Shown here piece after piece: positions 27,320 through 35,772 of a stretch of DNA of 64,000 nucleotides; the stretch's first letter is position 1, and every line of letters begins with the position of its first letter. The notes beneath the pieces are model-generated. The model did no database searches, was not told the DNA's origin, and saw only the letters and a program-made list of their open reading frames with translations. A program made the position numbers and the translations under genes. The stretch covers positions 10,726,001 through 10,790,000 of the forward strand of contig NZ_CP022098.1 in assembly GCF_002305875.1 (NCBI RefSeq), read 5' to 3'. Source of the DNA: Cystobacter fuscus (GTDB lineage Bacteria > Myxococcota > Myxococcia > Myxococcales > Myxococcaceae).

Positions 27320-28408
27320 GTGGAATTCAATCTCGCGGAAGAGGTCCGACGGCAGCTCGAGGAGGCCCTGCGCAAGCGGGGCCGCGTCAACATCGTCATC
27401 GCGGGCCGCAGCGGCGTGGGCAAGAGCACCCTCATCAATGCCGTCTTCCAGGGCAACCTCGCGGAGACGGGCCAGGGGCGCCCCGTGACCCAGAACGCCC
27501 GCGAGTACACCAAGGACGGCATTCCCGTCGCCCTGCTCGACACGCGCGGGCTGGAGATGGAGCGCTACCGGGAGACCGTCGAGCAACTGGAGCGCGAGGT
27601 GCGGTCCCGCGCCCAGGATCCGGACGCGAGGAACCACCTGCACATCGCCTGGGTGTGCGTCTCCGAGGACTCGCGCCGCGTGGAGCCCGGCGAGTCCGCC
27701 ATGGCCGAGATGCTCGCCCGGCACATGCCCGTCGTGGCCCTCATCACCAAGGCGCGCGCGGACGGCGGCTTCCGCGACGAGGTCCAGAAGCTGCTGCCCA
27801 TGGCGCGCAACGTCGTGCGCGTGCGCGCCCTGCGCGAGCAGGACGACGAGGGGCACGTGCTCGAGCCCCGCGGCCTCGTGGAGCTCATCGACCTCACCAT
27901 GCAGCTCGTGCCCGAGGCTCAACGCGATGCATTAGCCGCCGCGCAGAAGGTCAGCGTGGCGCAGAAGAAGGCGCGGGCCCGCCTCATCGTCGCGGGAGCC
28001 GCCACCACGGCCGCGCTCACGGGGGCCTCGCCCATCCCCTTCTCCGACGCGCTCGTGCTCGTGCCCATCCAGATCGGCATGCTCGCCAGCGTCAGCGCCA
28101 CCTTCGGCCTGTCTCCCAGCCAGCTCTTCCTGACGACGCTCATCAGCGCGGCGGGCGGCGGCTTCATGGCCACCGTGTCCGGCCAGTCCATCGTCTCGGG
28201 CCTGCTCAAGTTCGTGCCGGGCGCGGGCACGCTCGCCGGGGCGCTCATCTCCGGCACCACGGCGGCGTCCATCACCACCATCTTCGGCGAGGCCTACGTG
28301 TCCGTGCTCACCCGCCTGTTCGAGCGCGACCGGGAACGCACCCCCTCGGAGCAGGAGATCGCCGAGGCCTTCCGCGAGGAGCTGACCCGGCCCCGCTCCA
28401 CGCACTGA
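27320..28408 (+). CDS. Dynamin/Era-like GTPase with DUF697 membrane domain
   Basis: Protein of 362 residues. The G1 motif GRSGVGKS is at 29-36, Thr57 may be the switch I residue, G3 is DTRG at 74-77, and G4 is close to ITKA (normally N/TKxD). The C-terminal half carries several hydrophobic stretches in the DUF697 region (TGASPIPFSDALVLVPIQIGMLASVSATFGL), found in YcjF-like and GTPase fusion proteins. It starts with GTG, right after the wall-hydrolase gene on the same strand, so co-expression is likely. A role in membrane stress or effector handling is speculation. Confidence 0.82.
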   Translation: MEFNLAEEVRRQLEEALRKRGRVNIVIAGRSGVGKSTLINAVFQGNLAETGQGRPVTQNAREYTKDGIPVALLDTRGLEMERYRETVEQLEREVRSRAQDPDARNHLHIAWVCVSEDSRRVEPGESAMAEMLARHMPVVALITKARADGGFRDEVQKLLPMARNVVRVRALREQDDEGHVLEPRGLVELIDLTMQLVPEAQRDALAAAQKVSVAQKKARARLIVAGAATTAALTGASPIPFSDALVLVPIQIGMLASVSATFGLSPSQLFLTTLISAAGGGFMATVSGQSIVSGLLKFVPGAGTLAGALISGTTAASITTIFGEAYVSVLTRLFERDRERTPSEQEIAEAFREELTRPRSTH

Positions 28409-28421
28409 GGGCTGGAGCGCC

Positions 28422-28468
28422 GGACCCGGGAAGCAGGCGGGCCGAAGGGCCTTCCACCTCCCCGGTCC
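28422..28468. terminator. Imperfect hairpin between convergent GTPase and GH2 genes
   Basis: GGACCCGGG (28422-28430) faces CCCCGGTCC (28460-28468) with one mismatch, and further GGCC/GGCC pairing occurs inside. No T run. A terminator role is inferred from its position between two gene ends. Confidence 0.3.
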
Positions 28469-28487
28469 ATGGGCCGGACGTCCCGAC

Positions 28488-31256
28488 TCAGGGCGCCCAG
28501 GGCGCCACGACGTTCCAGGTCGCGTCCACGTTGAAGCTACCGGCCGAGTCCCAGCCCGTCCCAACCCCCGAGGCGATCCACGCCTCGGCGGAGTAGTGAC
28601 GCAGGTAGCGTCCGGGGAAGTTGTAGGACTCGAACGAGACACCAGAGCCCGACAGACCCGGCCGGGCACAGAAGGTGGCGTCCTGCTTGAAGAGCGCCGA
28701 GCCATCGGAGGCGTCCCTGCGGATGCGGCTGTTGGAGTGGCGCAGGTAGCTGCCGGGGTAGTTGCGCGACTCGAAGGAGTAGCAGCTCGACTCGGCCAGG
28801 CCGGGCACGAGCTTGAAGGTCGCGTCCTGCTTGAGCGTGGCGTTGCTGTTGCCATCCACCACCTCGGTGTGGCCCAGGCTGTCGTAGTGGCGCAGGTAGC
28901 GGTTGGTGTAGCCGGACGTCGTCACCTGGATGGACTGGAAGGCGCCCATGGGCACGTTCGCCTCGCTCTGCCACCACGGCGACGCGATGCCCCACGACGC
29001 GTCCTGACTGAACCCCGTGGTGTTCTCGAGAGCGTCCACCCACACCTCGCCGCCGCGGTGGCGAATGTAGAAGCCGGGCTTGTTCTTGGACTCGAACGAC
29101 ACGGCCATCGAGCCATCGAGCGCCGCGCGGGCGCAGAAGGTGGCGTCCTGGTCGAAGAGCGCCGTGCCGTCCCGCGTGTCCCGGCGGATGCGGCTGTTGA
29201 AGTGGCGCAGATAGCTGCCCGGGAAGTTGCGCGGCTCGAAGGAGTAGCAGGAGGCGTCCGCCAGGCCGGGAACAATCTTGTACGTCGCGTCCTGCTTGAG
29301 CGTACCGCTGCCGGCGCTGTCCACCACCTCGGTGAAGCCCAGGCTGTCGGAGTGGCGCAGGTAGCGGTTGGTGTAGCCGGGCGTCAGCACCTGCAGGGAG
29401 CGGTGCTGACCCGAGCCCAGCAGGCCCTGGCTGTTGAGCTGGCGCGAGGCGGCGATCAGGTTCAGGTGCGCCGCGCGCACCTGGGCGGCATCCACCTTGA
29501 GCACGGCGCGGTCATAGGTGTACAGGCCGTTGACCTCTCCCTCCACGTCGGTGATCTCCGTGTAGACGGACGCGTTCAGGCCCGGCCGGTTCATCAGCGA
29601 CCGCAAGCCCTGGACCAGGCCCAGGTAGCGGCTGGTCAGCGTCGCGCTGTCGGGCACCAGCTCGTAGTAGAAGAACTGCCCGGTGGGGCTCCACACGTGG
29701 CCGTCGTACTTCAGACCCAGGCCGCCGAACTCGCCCAGCACCGCGGCGCGCGTGGACGACGCGGGCGGGGAACCCGGGCCCACGTAGACGTGCCAGTCCG
29801 CCAGGTCCCCGTTGCCACCATCCACGGCGCCACAGCAGTTGATGCCGCTCATGTTGTCCACCAGGCGGCTCGGGTCCCAGCTCTTCGCCAGGGCCGCCAG
29901 CCGGTTCTGGTCATACTGGCCCCAGCCCTCGTTCTGGATCACCCAGGTGATGACGGAGGGCGAGCCGCGGTGCTCGTCGATCATCTCGCGCATCTCCAGC
30001 TCGAACTGGGTGCGCGCGGCGGCCGTGGGCGTCTTGCCCGAGTCCATGCACGGCATGTCCTGCCACACGAGGATGCCCAGCTTGTCCGCCCAGTAGAACC
30101 AGCGCTGGGGCTCGACCTTGATGTGCTTGCGGATGAGGTTGAAGCCCAGCTCCTTGTGCTTCTCGATGTCGAACTTGAGCGCCGCGTCCGTGGGCGCGGT
30201 GTAGACGCCGTCCGGCCAGTAGCCCTGATCCAGCGTGCCCACCTGGAAGACGAACTGGCCGTTGAGCACCGGGCGCAGCACCCCACCCACCAGCTTGAGG
30301 CCGATGGAGCGCATGCCGAAGTAGCTCGACACCTGGTCCACCGTGCTGGTGCCGCTCTTGAGCGACACGCGCAGGTCATAGAGGAAGGGGCTCTCGGGAG
30401 CCCACAGCTTGGGCGAGGGCACGGGGATGCGGATTTCCGACCCCACGGCTCCAGTGACGCTGCCCACCTGCGTGGAGCCATCGAAGGCCACGGCCTCGAC
30501 GGTCTGGCCGGCGATACCCGCGCCCTGCACCGTGAGGCGGAGGGCGGAGCCACCCACGTCCGGCGTCATGTCCAGCCGGGTGATGCGCGCGGAGGGGGTG
30601 GGCTCCAGCCACACCGTCTGCCAGATGCCCGAGGCGCCCGTGTACTCGATGCCCTGTGGATTGTTGGTCTGCTTGCCCACCGGCTGCCCACCCGCGTCGG
30701 TGGGATCATAGACACCGACGATGATCTCGTTGGTGCCGCCGTTGAGGAAGTTGGTGATGTCGAAGCTGAAGGCGTCGAAACCACCCTGGTGGGTGCCGAC
30801 GAGCTGGCGGTTGACGTAGACGGAGGCCTCCCAGTCCACGGCGCCGAAGTTGAGCTGGACGCGGCGGCCGCTCCAGCCGGAGGGCACCGTGAAGGTGCGG
30901 CGGTACCACATCCGGTCCTGGTGCCGCTTGATGCCGGAGAGCCCGGACTCGATGGGATAGGGAACGAGGACGCTCTCCGCGAGGTTCTGGCCGAAGGGAG
31001 GCGTCTGGCCGGCGGTGGCGTTGCCGAACTGCCACTCCCCATTGAGGTTGAGCCAGTCGGCGCGGACCATCTGGGGCCGGGGATATTCCGGAAGGGCGTT
31101 GGTGGGGGAGACCTGCGCGGTCCACTGCGTGGCCAGGGGAGGCGTCTTGAGCGCCCAGGCGGCCTGAGCGCCATGCCATGGGAACAAGCCACACAACAGA
31201 GGTAGCAGCCGCAGGGCGGCGCTCCCCACACGCGAGAGTCCAGGGGATCGGGTCAT
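28488..31256 (-). CDS. GH2-family glycoside hydrolase with two C-terminal AbfB (CBM42-like) domains
   Basis: Secreted enzyme of 922 residues. A signal peptide (LLPLLCGLFPWHGAQA) precedes a GH2 sugar-binding domain (WYRRTFTVPSGWSGRRVQLNFGAVDWEASVYVN), an immunoglobulin-like domain and a TIM barrel. The acid/base Glu443 is in WVIQNEGW and the likely nucleophile Glu567 in YTEITDVEGEV. Two repeats of about 140 residues follow, each with YTNRYLRHSDSLG, GSYLRH and FYIRH motifs of the arabinofuranosidase-B type, which bind arabinose side chains. The enzyme therefore probably acts on decorated plant or algal glycan. ATG 31256 follows GGAGG; the frame to 31289 is open but unlikely. Confidence 0.9.
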   Translation of the reverse strand: MTRSPGLSRVGSAALRLLPLLCGLFPWHGAQAAWALKTPPLATQWTAQVSPTNALPEYPRPQMVRADWLNLNGEWQFGNATAGQTPPFGQNLAESVLVPYPIESGLSGIKRHQDRMWYRRTFTVPSGWSGRRVQLNFGAVDWEASVYVNRQLVGTHQGGFDAFSFDITNFLNGGTNEIIVGVYDPTDAGGQPVGKQTNNPQGIEYTGASGIWQTVWLEPTPSARITRLDMTPDVGGSALRLTVQGAGIAGQTVEAVAFDGSTQVGSVTGAVGSEIRIPVPSPKLWAPESPFLYDLRVSLKSGTSTVDQVSSYFGMRSIGLKLVGGVLRPVLNGQFVFQVGTLDQGYWPDGVYTAPTDAALKFDIEKHKELGFNLIRKHIKVEPQRWFYWADKLGILVWQDMPCMDSGKTPTAAARTQFELEMREMIDEHRGSPSVITWVIQNEGWGQYDQNRLAALAKSWDPSRLVDNMSGINCCGAVDGGNGDLADWHVYVGPGSPPASSTRAAVLGEFGGLGLKYDGHVWSPTGQFFYYELVPDSATLTSRYLGLVQGLRSLMNRPGLNASVYTEITDVEGEVNGLYTYDRAVLKVDAAQVRAAHLNLIAASRQLNSQGLLGSGQHRSLQVLTPGYTNRYLRHSDSLGFTEVVDSAGSGTLKQDATYKIVPGLADASCYSFEPRNFPGSYLRHFNSRIRRDTRDGTALFDQDATFCARAALDGSMAVSFESKNKPGFYIRHRGGEVWVDALENTTGFSQDASWGIASPWWQSEANVPMGAFQSIQVTTSGYTNRYLRHYDSLGHTEVVDGNSNATLKQDATFKLVPGLAESSCYSFESRNYPGSYLRHSNSRIRRDASDGSALFKQDATFCARPGLSGSGVSFESYNFPGRYLRHYSAEAWIASGVGTGWDSAGSFNVDATWNVVAPWAP

Positions 31257-31558
31257 GGTTTCCTCCACGGGCCCGGCATGAGGGGGCATCCGGCACGGGT
31301 CCGCTTCGCGCTCCGTCTACCTGAATTTTTCGCGAATTAACAGGAAAACCATTATTCCTCATTACCCGGCGGAATAGCGGCCTGACCTGTCATCGGACGT
31401 GTCAGCACGGAGGACTGACAAGTCGAGCGTCCCTCGGCTCGTTCCCCTCGCACTCATAAACCCTTGGAATCCCAGGGGAACGGCCCCCCCAGGAGACTGG
31501 TGCATCCATTGCAGAACAGTCCTGGCGCCGGGGGGCCGGTCTGAACCCAGGGGGAACA
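31257..31558. other. Intergenic region between divergent GH2 and amine oxidase genes
   Basis: About 300 bases, AT-rich near 31320-31370. TTAACA (31337-31342), 17 bases and CATTAC (31360-31365) could be a promoter for the oxidase operon; the match is weak. A TTCGCGAA palindrome lies at 31329-31336. No gene was found here. Confidence 0.4.
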
Positions 31559-33322
31559 ATGACAAGAGTGAATGCACCATCCATGGACTTTGGCATGGAT
31601 GACGGGCTCCAGGTCGACGTCGCGATCATCGGAGCCGGAGTCTCTGGCGTCTACAGCGGATGGCGCCTGCTCGATGGGGAGTACAAGAACGAGGCCTCCA
31701 GACCGAACAAGGTCCACGTCTTCGAGCTGAGCGACCGCATCGGAGGGCGCCTCGAGTCCGTCTATCTGCCAGGTATCTCCATCGCCGCGGAGATCGGCGG
31801 CATGCGCTACCTGCGGTCGCAGGAGATCGTCACCACGCTCATCGAGGATATCTTCTCCTCCGAGCTCACGTCGGTGGACTTCCCGCTGGGCGATGACGCC
31901 AACCACTACCGCTACATGCGCACGCAGCGCTTCAAGGCGGATGCGTGGACCAACGCCCAGCAGCAGAACCAGAAGTTCGCCACCCACTACTACCTGCGCG
32001 ACGACCTCGTCGGCTTCAACTCGGACCAGCTCTTCAACAAGGTCATCTATGACGTGCTCGTCGCGGACCCGTGGTTCGTGGAGAACCATGGCACGAAGGT
32101 GAGCAACCTCAAGCCCTACCAGTACACGTTCGAGCTCACCGCCCAGGACTGGGACGACATCAAACCCAACCTCACCTACCAGAAAGACGGCCCGTACAAG
32201 GGCATGAAGGTCAACGACATGGGCTTCTGGAACCTGATCAAGGATCAGGTGGGGGAAGAGGCCTATGAATTCCTGTCGGTGGCCGGGGGGTACTACTCCA
32301 ACACCATCAACTGGAACGCCGCCGAGGCCTTCCCCTACATGGTCGGTGACTTCTCGAAAGCCGACGTCAGCTACAGGACCATCGATGGGGGCTATGACCA
32401 GATCGCCAACATCCTCGCGCAGCGGTTCGTCGAGCTGAATGGCGGCCCGGTGAGCGCCAAGATCTGGGGGCAGAACCGGCTCCAGACCTTCAACAAGGCG
32501 CCGGAAGGCAGCCCCTACAAATATGCCCTCACGCTCGTCAATCAGGCGAGCCAGAAGACCTGGACGGTCTACGCGAACGTCATCGTCCTCGCCATGCCCC
32601 GCCGCTCGCTCGAGCTGCTCGACCAGGACAACTTCTTCTTCGAGGGGGGGCAGCAGATGCCCCTGCGGCGCAACATCGACGCGACCATTCCCGAGCCCTC
32701 GTTCAAGCTGCTCATGGGCTTCGAGACACCGTGGTGGACGAAGGAGTTCAACGCCACGGCGGGTGAGTCGCTCACCGACCTGCCCATGCGCCAGTGCTAC
32801 TACTTCGGCACGGACCCGAGCAACAGCCACTCCATCCTCCTGGCCAGCTACAACGACATGCGGACCACCTCGTTCTGGTCGGTCCTCGAGTCCACCTCCC
32901 ACCTGAGCCAGGCACGCTTCAAGACCCGGCCCACGCGGTTCGCGACGCGCGAGGCGCTCGCCGAGGTCGACTCGCTCCAGGCGTCCGCGGTGATGGTCCA
33001 GGAAGCCGTCAGCCAGTTGCGCGAGCTGCACGGCCCGACCAATCCGGTCCCCGAGCCGTATGTCTCGTATTTCAAGGACTGGACGAGGGATCCCTTCGGC
33101 GGCGGCTACCACGCCTGGAAGGCCGGAGTGGATGTCAAATCCGTCATGCCGTACATGCGGCGGCCCAAGCCGGACGAGCGGATCCACATCTGCGGCGAGG
33201 CGTACTCCGATCAGCAGGGCTGGATCGAGGGGGCCTTCTGCGTCGCCGAGAAGATGCTCCAGGAGCACTTCGACGTCTCGTGGCCGAGCTGGCTGGACGC
33301 CGACTACTACCTCGGCTGGTGA
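31559..33322 (+). CDS. FAD-dependent amine / L-amino acid oxidase, first gene of the peroxide operon
   Basis: Flavoprotein of 587 residues from the monoamine/L-amino acid oxidase group. The FAD motif AIIGAGVSGVYSGWRL is at 22-37, followed by the second dinucleotide-binding element VFELSDRIGGRLESV. The C-terminal FAD loop is HICGEAYSDQQGWIEGAFCVAEKML. These enzymes oxidise an amine or amino acid with O2, giving H2O2 and ammonia; the substrate cannot be read. There is no signal peptide, so it is cytoplasmic. The start is ATG 31559 after GGGGGA. Four more genes follow on the same strand at 39-71-base intervals, all with clear ribosome-binding sites, so this leads an operon. Confidence 0.88.
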   Translation: MTRVNAPSMDFGMDDGLQVDVAIIGAGVSGVYSGWRLLDGEYKNEASRPNKVHVFELSDRIGGRLESVYLPGISIAAEIGGMRYLRSQEIVTTLIEDIFSSELTSVDFPLGDDANHYRYMRTQRFKADAWTNAQQQNQKFATHYYLRDDLVGFNSDQLFNKVIYDVLVADPWFVENHGTKVSNLKPYQYTFELTAQDWDDIKPNLTYQKDGPYKGMKVNDMGFWNLIKDQVGEEAYEFLSVAGGYYSNTINWNAAEAFPYMVGDFSKADVSYRTIDGGYDQIANILAQRFVELNGGPVSAKIWGQNRLQTFNKAPEGSPYKYALTLVNQASQKTWTVYANVIVLAMPRRSLELLDQDNFFFEGGQQMPLRRNIDATIPEPSFKLLMGFETPWWTKEFNATAGESLTDLPMRQCYYFGTDPSNSHSILLASYNDMRTTSFWSVLESTSHLSQARFKTRPTRFATREALAEVDSLQASAVMVQEAVSQLRELHGPTNPVPEPYVSYFKDWTRDPFGGGYHAWKAGVDVKSVMPYMRRPKPDERIHICGEAYSDQQGWIEGAFCVAEKMLQEHFDVSWPSWLDADYYLGW

Positions 33323-33361
33323 GAGCAGCCCGTCCGGGTTACCAGGAAAGGAACATCCAAC

Positions 33362-34537
33362 ATGGCTGCTTATGATGTGATTGTCGTTGGCGCGGGAGCC
33401 ATCGGCCTGTCCACCGCCTATTGGTGCTCGAAGGCGGGCAAGAAGGTGTTGCTCCTCGACCAGTTCGACTTCAACAACGACTACTTCTCCTCCAAGGGTG
33501 AGTCCCGCTTCTTCCGGGTCATGTATTCCGACCCGCTCCTCGCGCTGCTGGCGCAATCCGCCTATCCGCTCTGGCGGCAGATCGAGAGCGAGAACGGGCA
33601 GGGCAGGATCCTCACGGACACGGGACTGCTCTTCTTCGGCACTCCGGACGGGCTCAACACGCCGGAAGGAAACATCCCGCAGGCGGAGACGGTCATGAGC
33701 GAGCTCGGGATTCCCTTCGCGAGCTACACCGAGGGCCAGCTCGAGTCCACGTATCCCGTCTTCAAGGGCCTGGACTCGAGCAGCGTCGGTGTCTCCCAGT
33801 CGATGGGCGCGGTCATCGCCGCCAACGTGGCCCTCCAGGCGCTGCGCAACCTCTGTGTGAAGCAGGGGGTGACGCTCCTGGCGCACCAGACCGTGAGCCG
33901 GATCCGGACCGCGGGCCCCACCTCCGTCACGGTCACCACCAACCAGGGCGACTACACCGCGGCGAAGCTGGTCCTCGTCCCCTCCGCCTGGACCAACCAG
34001 GTGCTCTCGAGCCTCTCCGTCAAGCTCAACCTCGAGATCTGGACCATGACGTACGCGTACTACGGCGTGGACCAGTACAGCTACGACTACCCGCTCTGGT
34101 TCTACTTCGGCACGCCCGATGGCGACGATGGCGGCACCTACTACGGGCTCCCGCCGCTGCTCACCCCCGGGAAGATCAAGGTGGGAACGGACTTCACCTT
34201 CCAGAAGTCCGCGCTCCCGCCCACCTCACCGCCCCAACCGGACCCACGCATGCTGTCCTATCTGGACAAGTTCATGCTGGCCCACGTCAACGGGCTCCAG
34301 TCCACGGCGATGAACGCGGTGGGCTGCCTCTACACGATGACGCCCGACACGAACTTCGTCGTCGACCTGGTCCCCGGCCACGACAACATCGTCCTGTTCA
34401 CGGGCGACACGGGGCAGGCGTTCAAGTTCACGCCCATCCTCGGGAAGATCCTGAGCGAGCTCGCGCTCTCGGGGACGACGCAGTTCAACATCGCGCCGTT
34501 CTCCATCCATCGGCCCGACATCATCCTGTCGAGCTGA
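33362..34537 (+). CDS. Sarcosine-oxidase-like FAD-dependent amine oxidoreductase
   Basis: Protein of 391 residues, the same size as monomeric sarcosine oxidase and N-methyltryptophan oxidase. The FAD motif is DVIVVGAGAIGLSTAYW at 5-21. GCLYTMTPDTNFVVD, with Cys322, aligns with the CMYTNTPD segment in which Cys315 of sarcosine oxidase binds FAD covalently, so covalent flavin is likely. Such enzymes oxidise secondary amines or imino acids and release H2O2. It is second in the operon, 39 bases after the amine oxidase, and probably acts on the same or a related compound. AAGGA precedes the ATG. Confidence 0.85.
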   Translation: MAAYDVIVVGAGAIGLSTAYWCSKAGKKVLLLDQFDFNNDYFSSKGESRFFRVMYSDPLLALLAQSAYPLWRQIESENGQGRILTDTGLLFFGTPDGLNTPEGNIPQAETVMSELGIPFASYTEGQLESTYPVFKGLDSSSVGVSQSMGAVIAANVALQALRNLCVKQGVTLLAHQTVSRIRTAGPTSVTVTTNQGDYTAAKLVLVPSAWTNQVLSSLSVKLNLEIWTMTYAYYGVDQYSYDYPLWFYFGTPDGDDGGTYYGLPPLLTPGKIKVGTDFTFQKSALPPTSPPQPDPRMLSYLDKFMLAHVNGLQSTAMNAVGCLYTMTPDTNFVVDLVPGHDNIVLFTGDTGQAFKFTPILGKILSELALSGTTQFNIAPFSIHRPDIILSS

Positions 34538-34608
34538 GGGACCCTCGAGTCGCCCTCGAAAACCAGCACGTAGCATCCCCTTCGAAGACAACCCACAGGA
34601 GAAGAATC

Positions 34609-35133
34609 ATGGCAAACACCGAGCAGGTCATCGACGTCCTCGTCGTCGTCGACGCCGAGAGCATCATGGAGCAGTTCCAGGGCAACCTGAGCACCAACCC
34701 CGCCAAGCCCACGTACATCGGGACCAACTCCAACCTGGTCTACATGTTCGTGAAGGGGGACGAGGTGGTCAGCGGACAGGCGACGTCGAACCTGAACGTC
34801 GCCGTCAAGACGAACAACCTCATCCGCTGGCGAGCCGCCTCCCTGACGATGAACACCGAGTACAGTGTCATCCTCAACTCCTGCTTGATCACGCAGGGGC
34901 AGAGCTTGATCTCCCCGCCGCAACCCATCAACCCCTCGGTGTACGTCCCGGTACCCACGGTCAGCGGCGGCACGGTCACGGGGGAGACCCGGCAGACCTT
35001 CACCGACTTCTACTTCCAGGCCGTTGGCCTGAATACCGGCCAGGTCACCTACACGTTCTCGTTCGCCATCACGAACAACGACGGCAACGTCCTCGGCTAC
35101 TTCAAGTGGGATCCCAACCTCTCCATTTCCTGA
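34609..35133 (+). CDS. AidA/PixA-type inclusion-body protein (copy 1)
   Basis: Soluble beta-rich protein of 174 residues of the AidA/PixA family. IDVLVVVDAESIMEQF at the start, VAVKTNNLIRWRAASLTMN in the middle and VTYTFSFAITNNDGNVLGYFKWDPNL at the end are family landmarks. Known relatives are Burkholderia AidA, controlled by quorum sensing and linked to nematode killing, and Xenorhabdus PixA, which forms crystal-like inclusions. No catalytic residues are known. It is third in the operon after AGGAG, with a paralogue directly downstream, so a stoichiometric structural pair is plausible. Confidence 0.85.
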   Translation: MANTEQVIDVLVVVDAESIMEQFQGNLSTNPAKPTYIGTNSNLVYMFVKGDEVVSGQATSNLNVAVKTNNLIRWRAASLTMNTEYSVILNSCLITQGQSLISPPQPINPSVYVPVPTVSGGTVTGETRQTFTDFYFQAVGLNTGQVTYTFSFAITNNDGNVLGYFKWDPNLSIS

Positions 35134-35184
35134 GACCAGACCGCTTCGGCCCCCGACTCCACAAGACAAAAGGAAGACAAGACC

Positions 35185-35715
35185 ATGTCCAGCACCGATC
35201 CGTTCATCGACATCCTCACGGTCATCGACGCGAAGAGCCTCTTGAAGGACTATGCCTCCAAGCCGGGAACGAAGGGCAGCCCGACGAACCTCGGAGGGAA
35301 TGCCAGTAAGTACGTCTACATGCTCGTGAAGCGCGGCGAGGCGAACAACATGGAGGCGCAGGACGAACTGAGCGTCGCCGTCAAGACCAGCGACACCATC
35401 CGCTGGAGAGCCGCTTCCCTGACGCTGAACACGGGCCCCAGCACCCTGCTCTACCAGATGAACGTCTCCGCGGGGGGTAACGACATCACGACACCGGCGC
35501 CGTACGAGGCGGCGATCAAGATCCCCACCCCCGTGATCAACGGCAACAACGTCACCTCGATCGGCAGCCAGCCCTACAAGGACTTCTACTTCCAGTCGAC
35601 GGCCAGGTACCCGGGACAGGTCACCTACCAGCTCTACTTCATGCTCGTGGACGACCAGGGCAACCCCGTCGGGTACTTCTACTGGGATCCGTTCCTCACC
35701 ATCACCCAGTCGTGA
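35185..35715 (+). CDS. AidA/PixA-type inclusion-body protein (copy 2)
   Basis: Paralogue of the preceding gene, 176 residues, sharing IDILTVIDAKSLL, SVAVKTSDTIRWRAASLTLN, KDFYFQ and GYFYWDPFL at the same positions but with clearly diverged sequence between them. The duplication is therefore old, and both copies have been kept, arguing for distinct roles, perhaps as two subunits of one assembly. It follows copy 1 by 51 bases and has AAGGA ahead of its ATG. It is cytoplasmic by lack of signal. Confidence 0.85.
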   Translation: MSSTDPFIDILTVIDAKSLLKDYASKPGTKGSPTNLGGNASKYVYMLVKRGEANNMEAQDELSVAVKTSDTIRWRAASLTLNTGPSTLLYQMNVSAGGNDITTPAPYEAAIKIPTPVINGNNVTSIGSQPYKDFYFQSTARYPGQVTYQLYFMLVDDQGNPVGYFYWDPFLTITQS

Positions 35716-35772
35716 TCGCAGCGCTCCCCTTTCAAGCTCACAACCTTCAAGCCCACAAGGAGTGACAACCAC

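Noticed and set aside
28596-31205. Long plus-strand open frame opposite the GH2 gene
   Set aside because: Low-complexity translation without motifs, fully antisense to a well-recognised enzyme.
31399-31602. Possible 67-codon gene ahead of the amine oxidase
   Set aside because: It overlaps the oxidase start, lacks a ribosome-binding site and has no plausible protein features.
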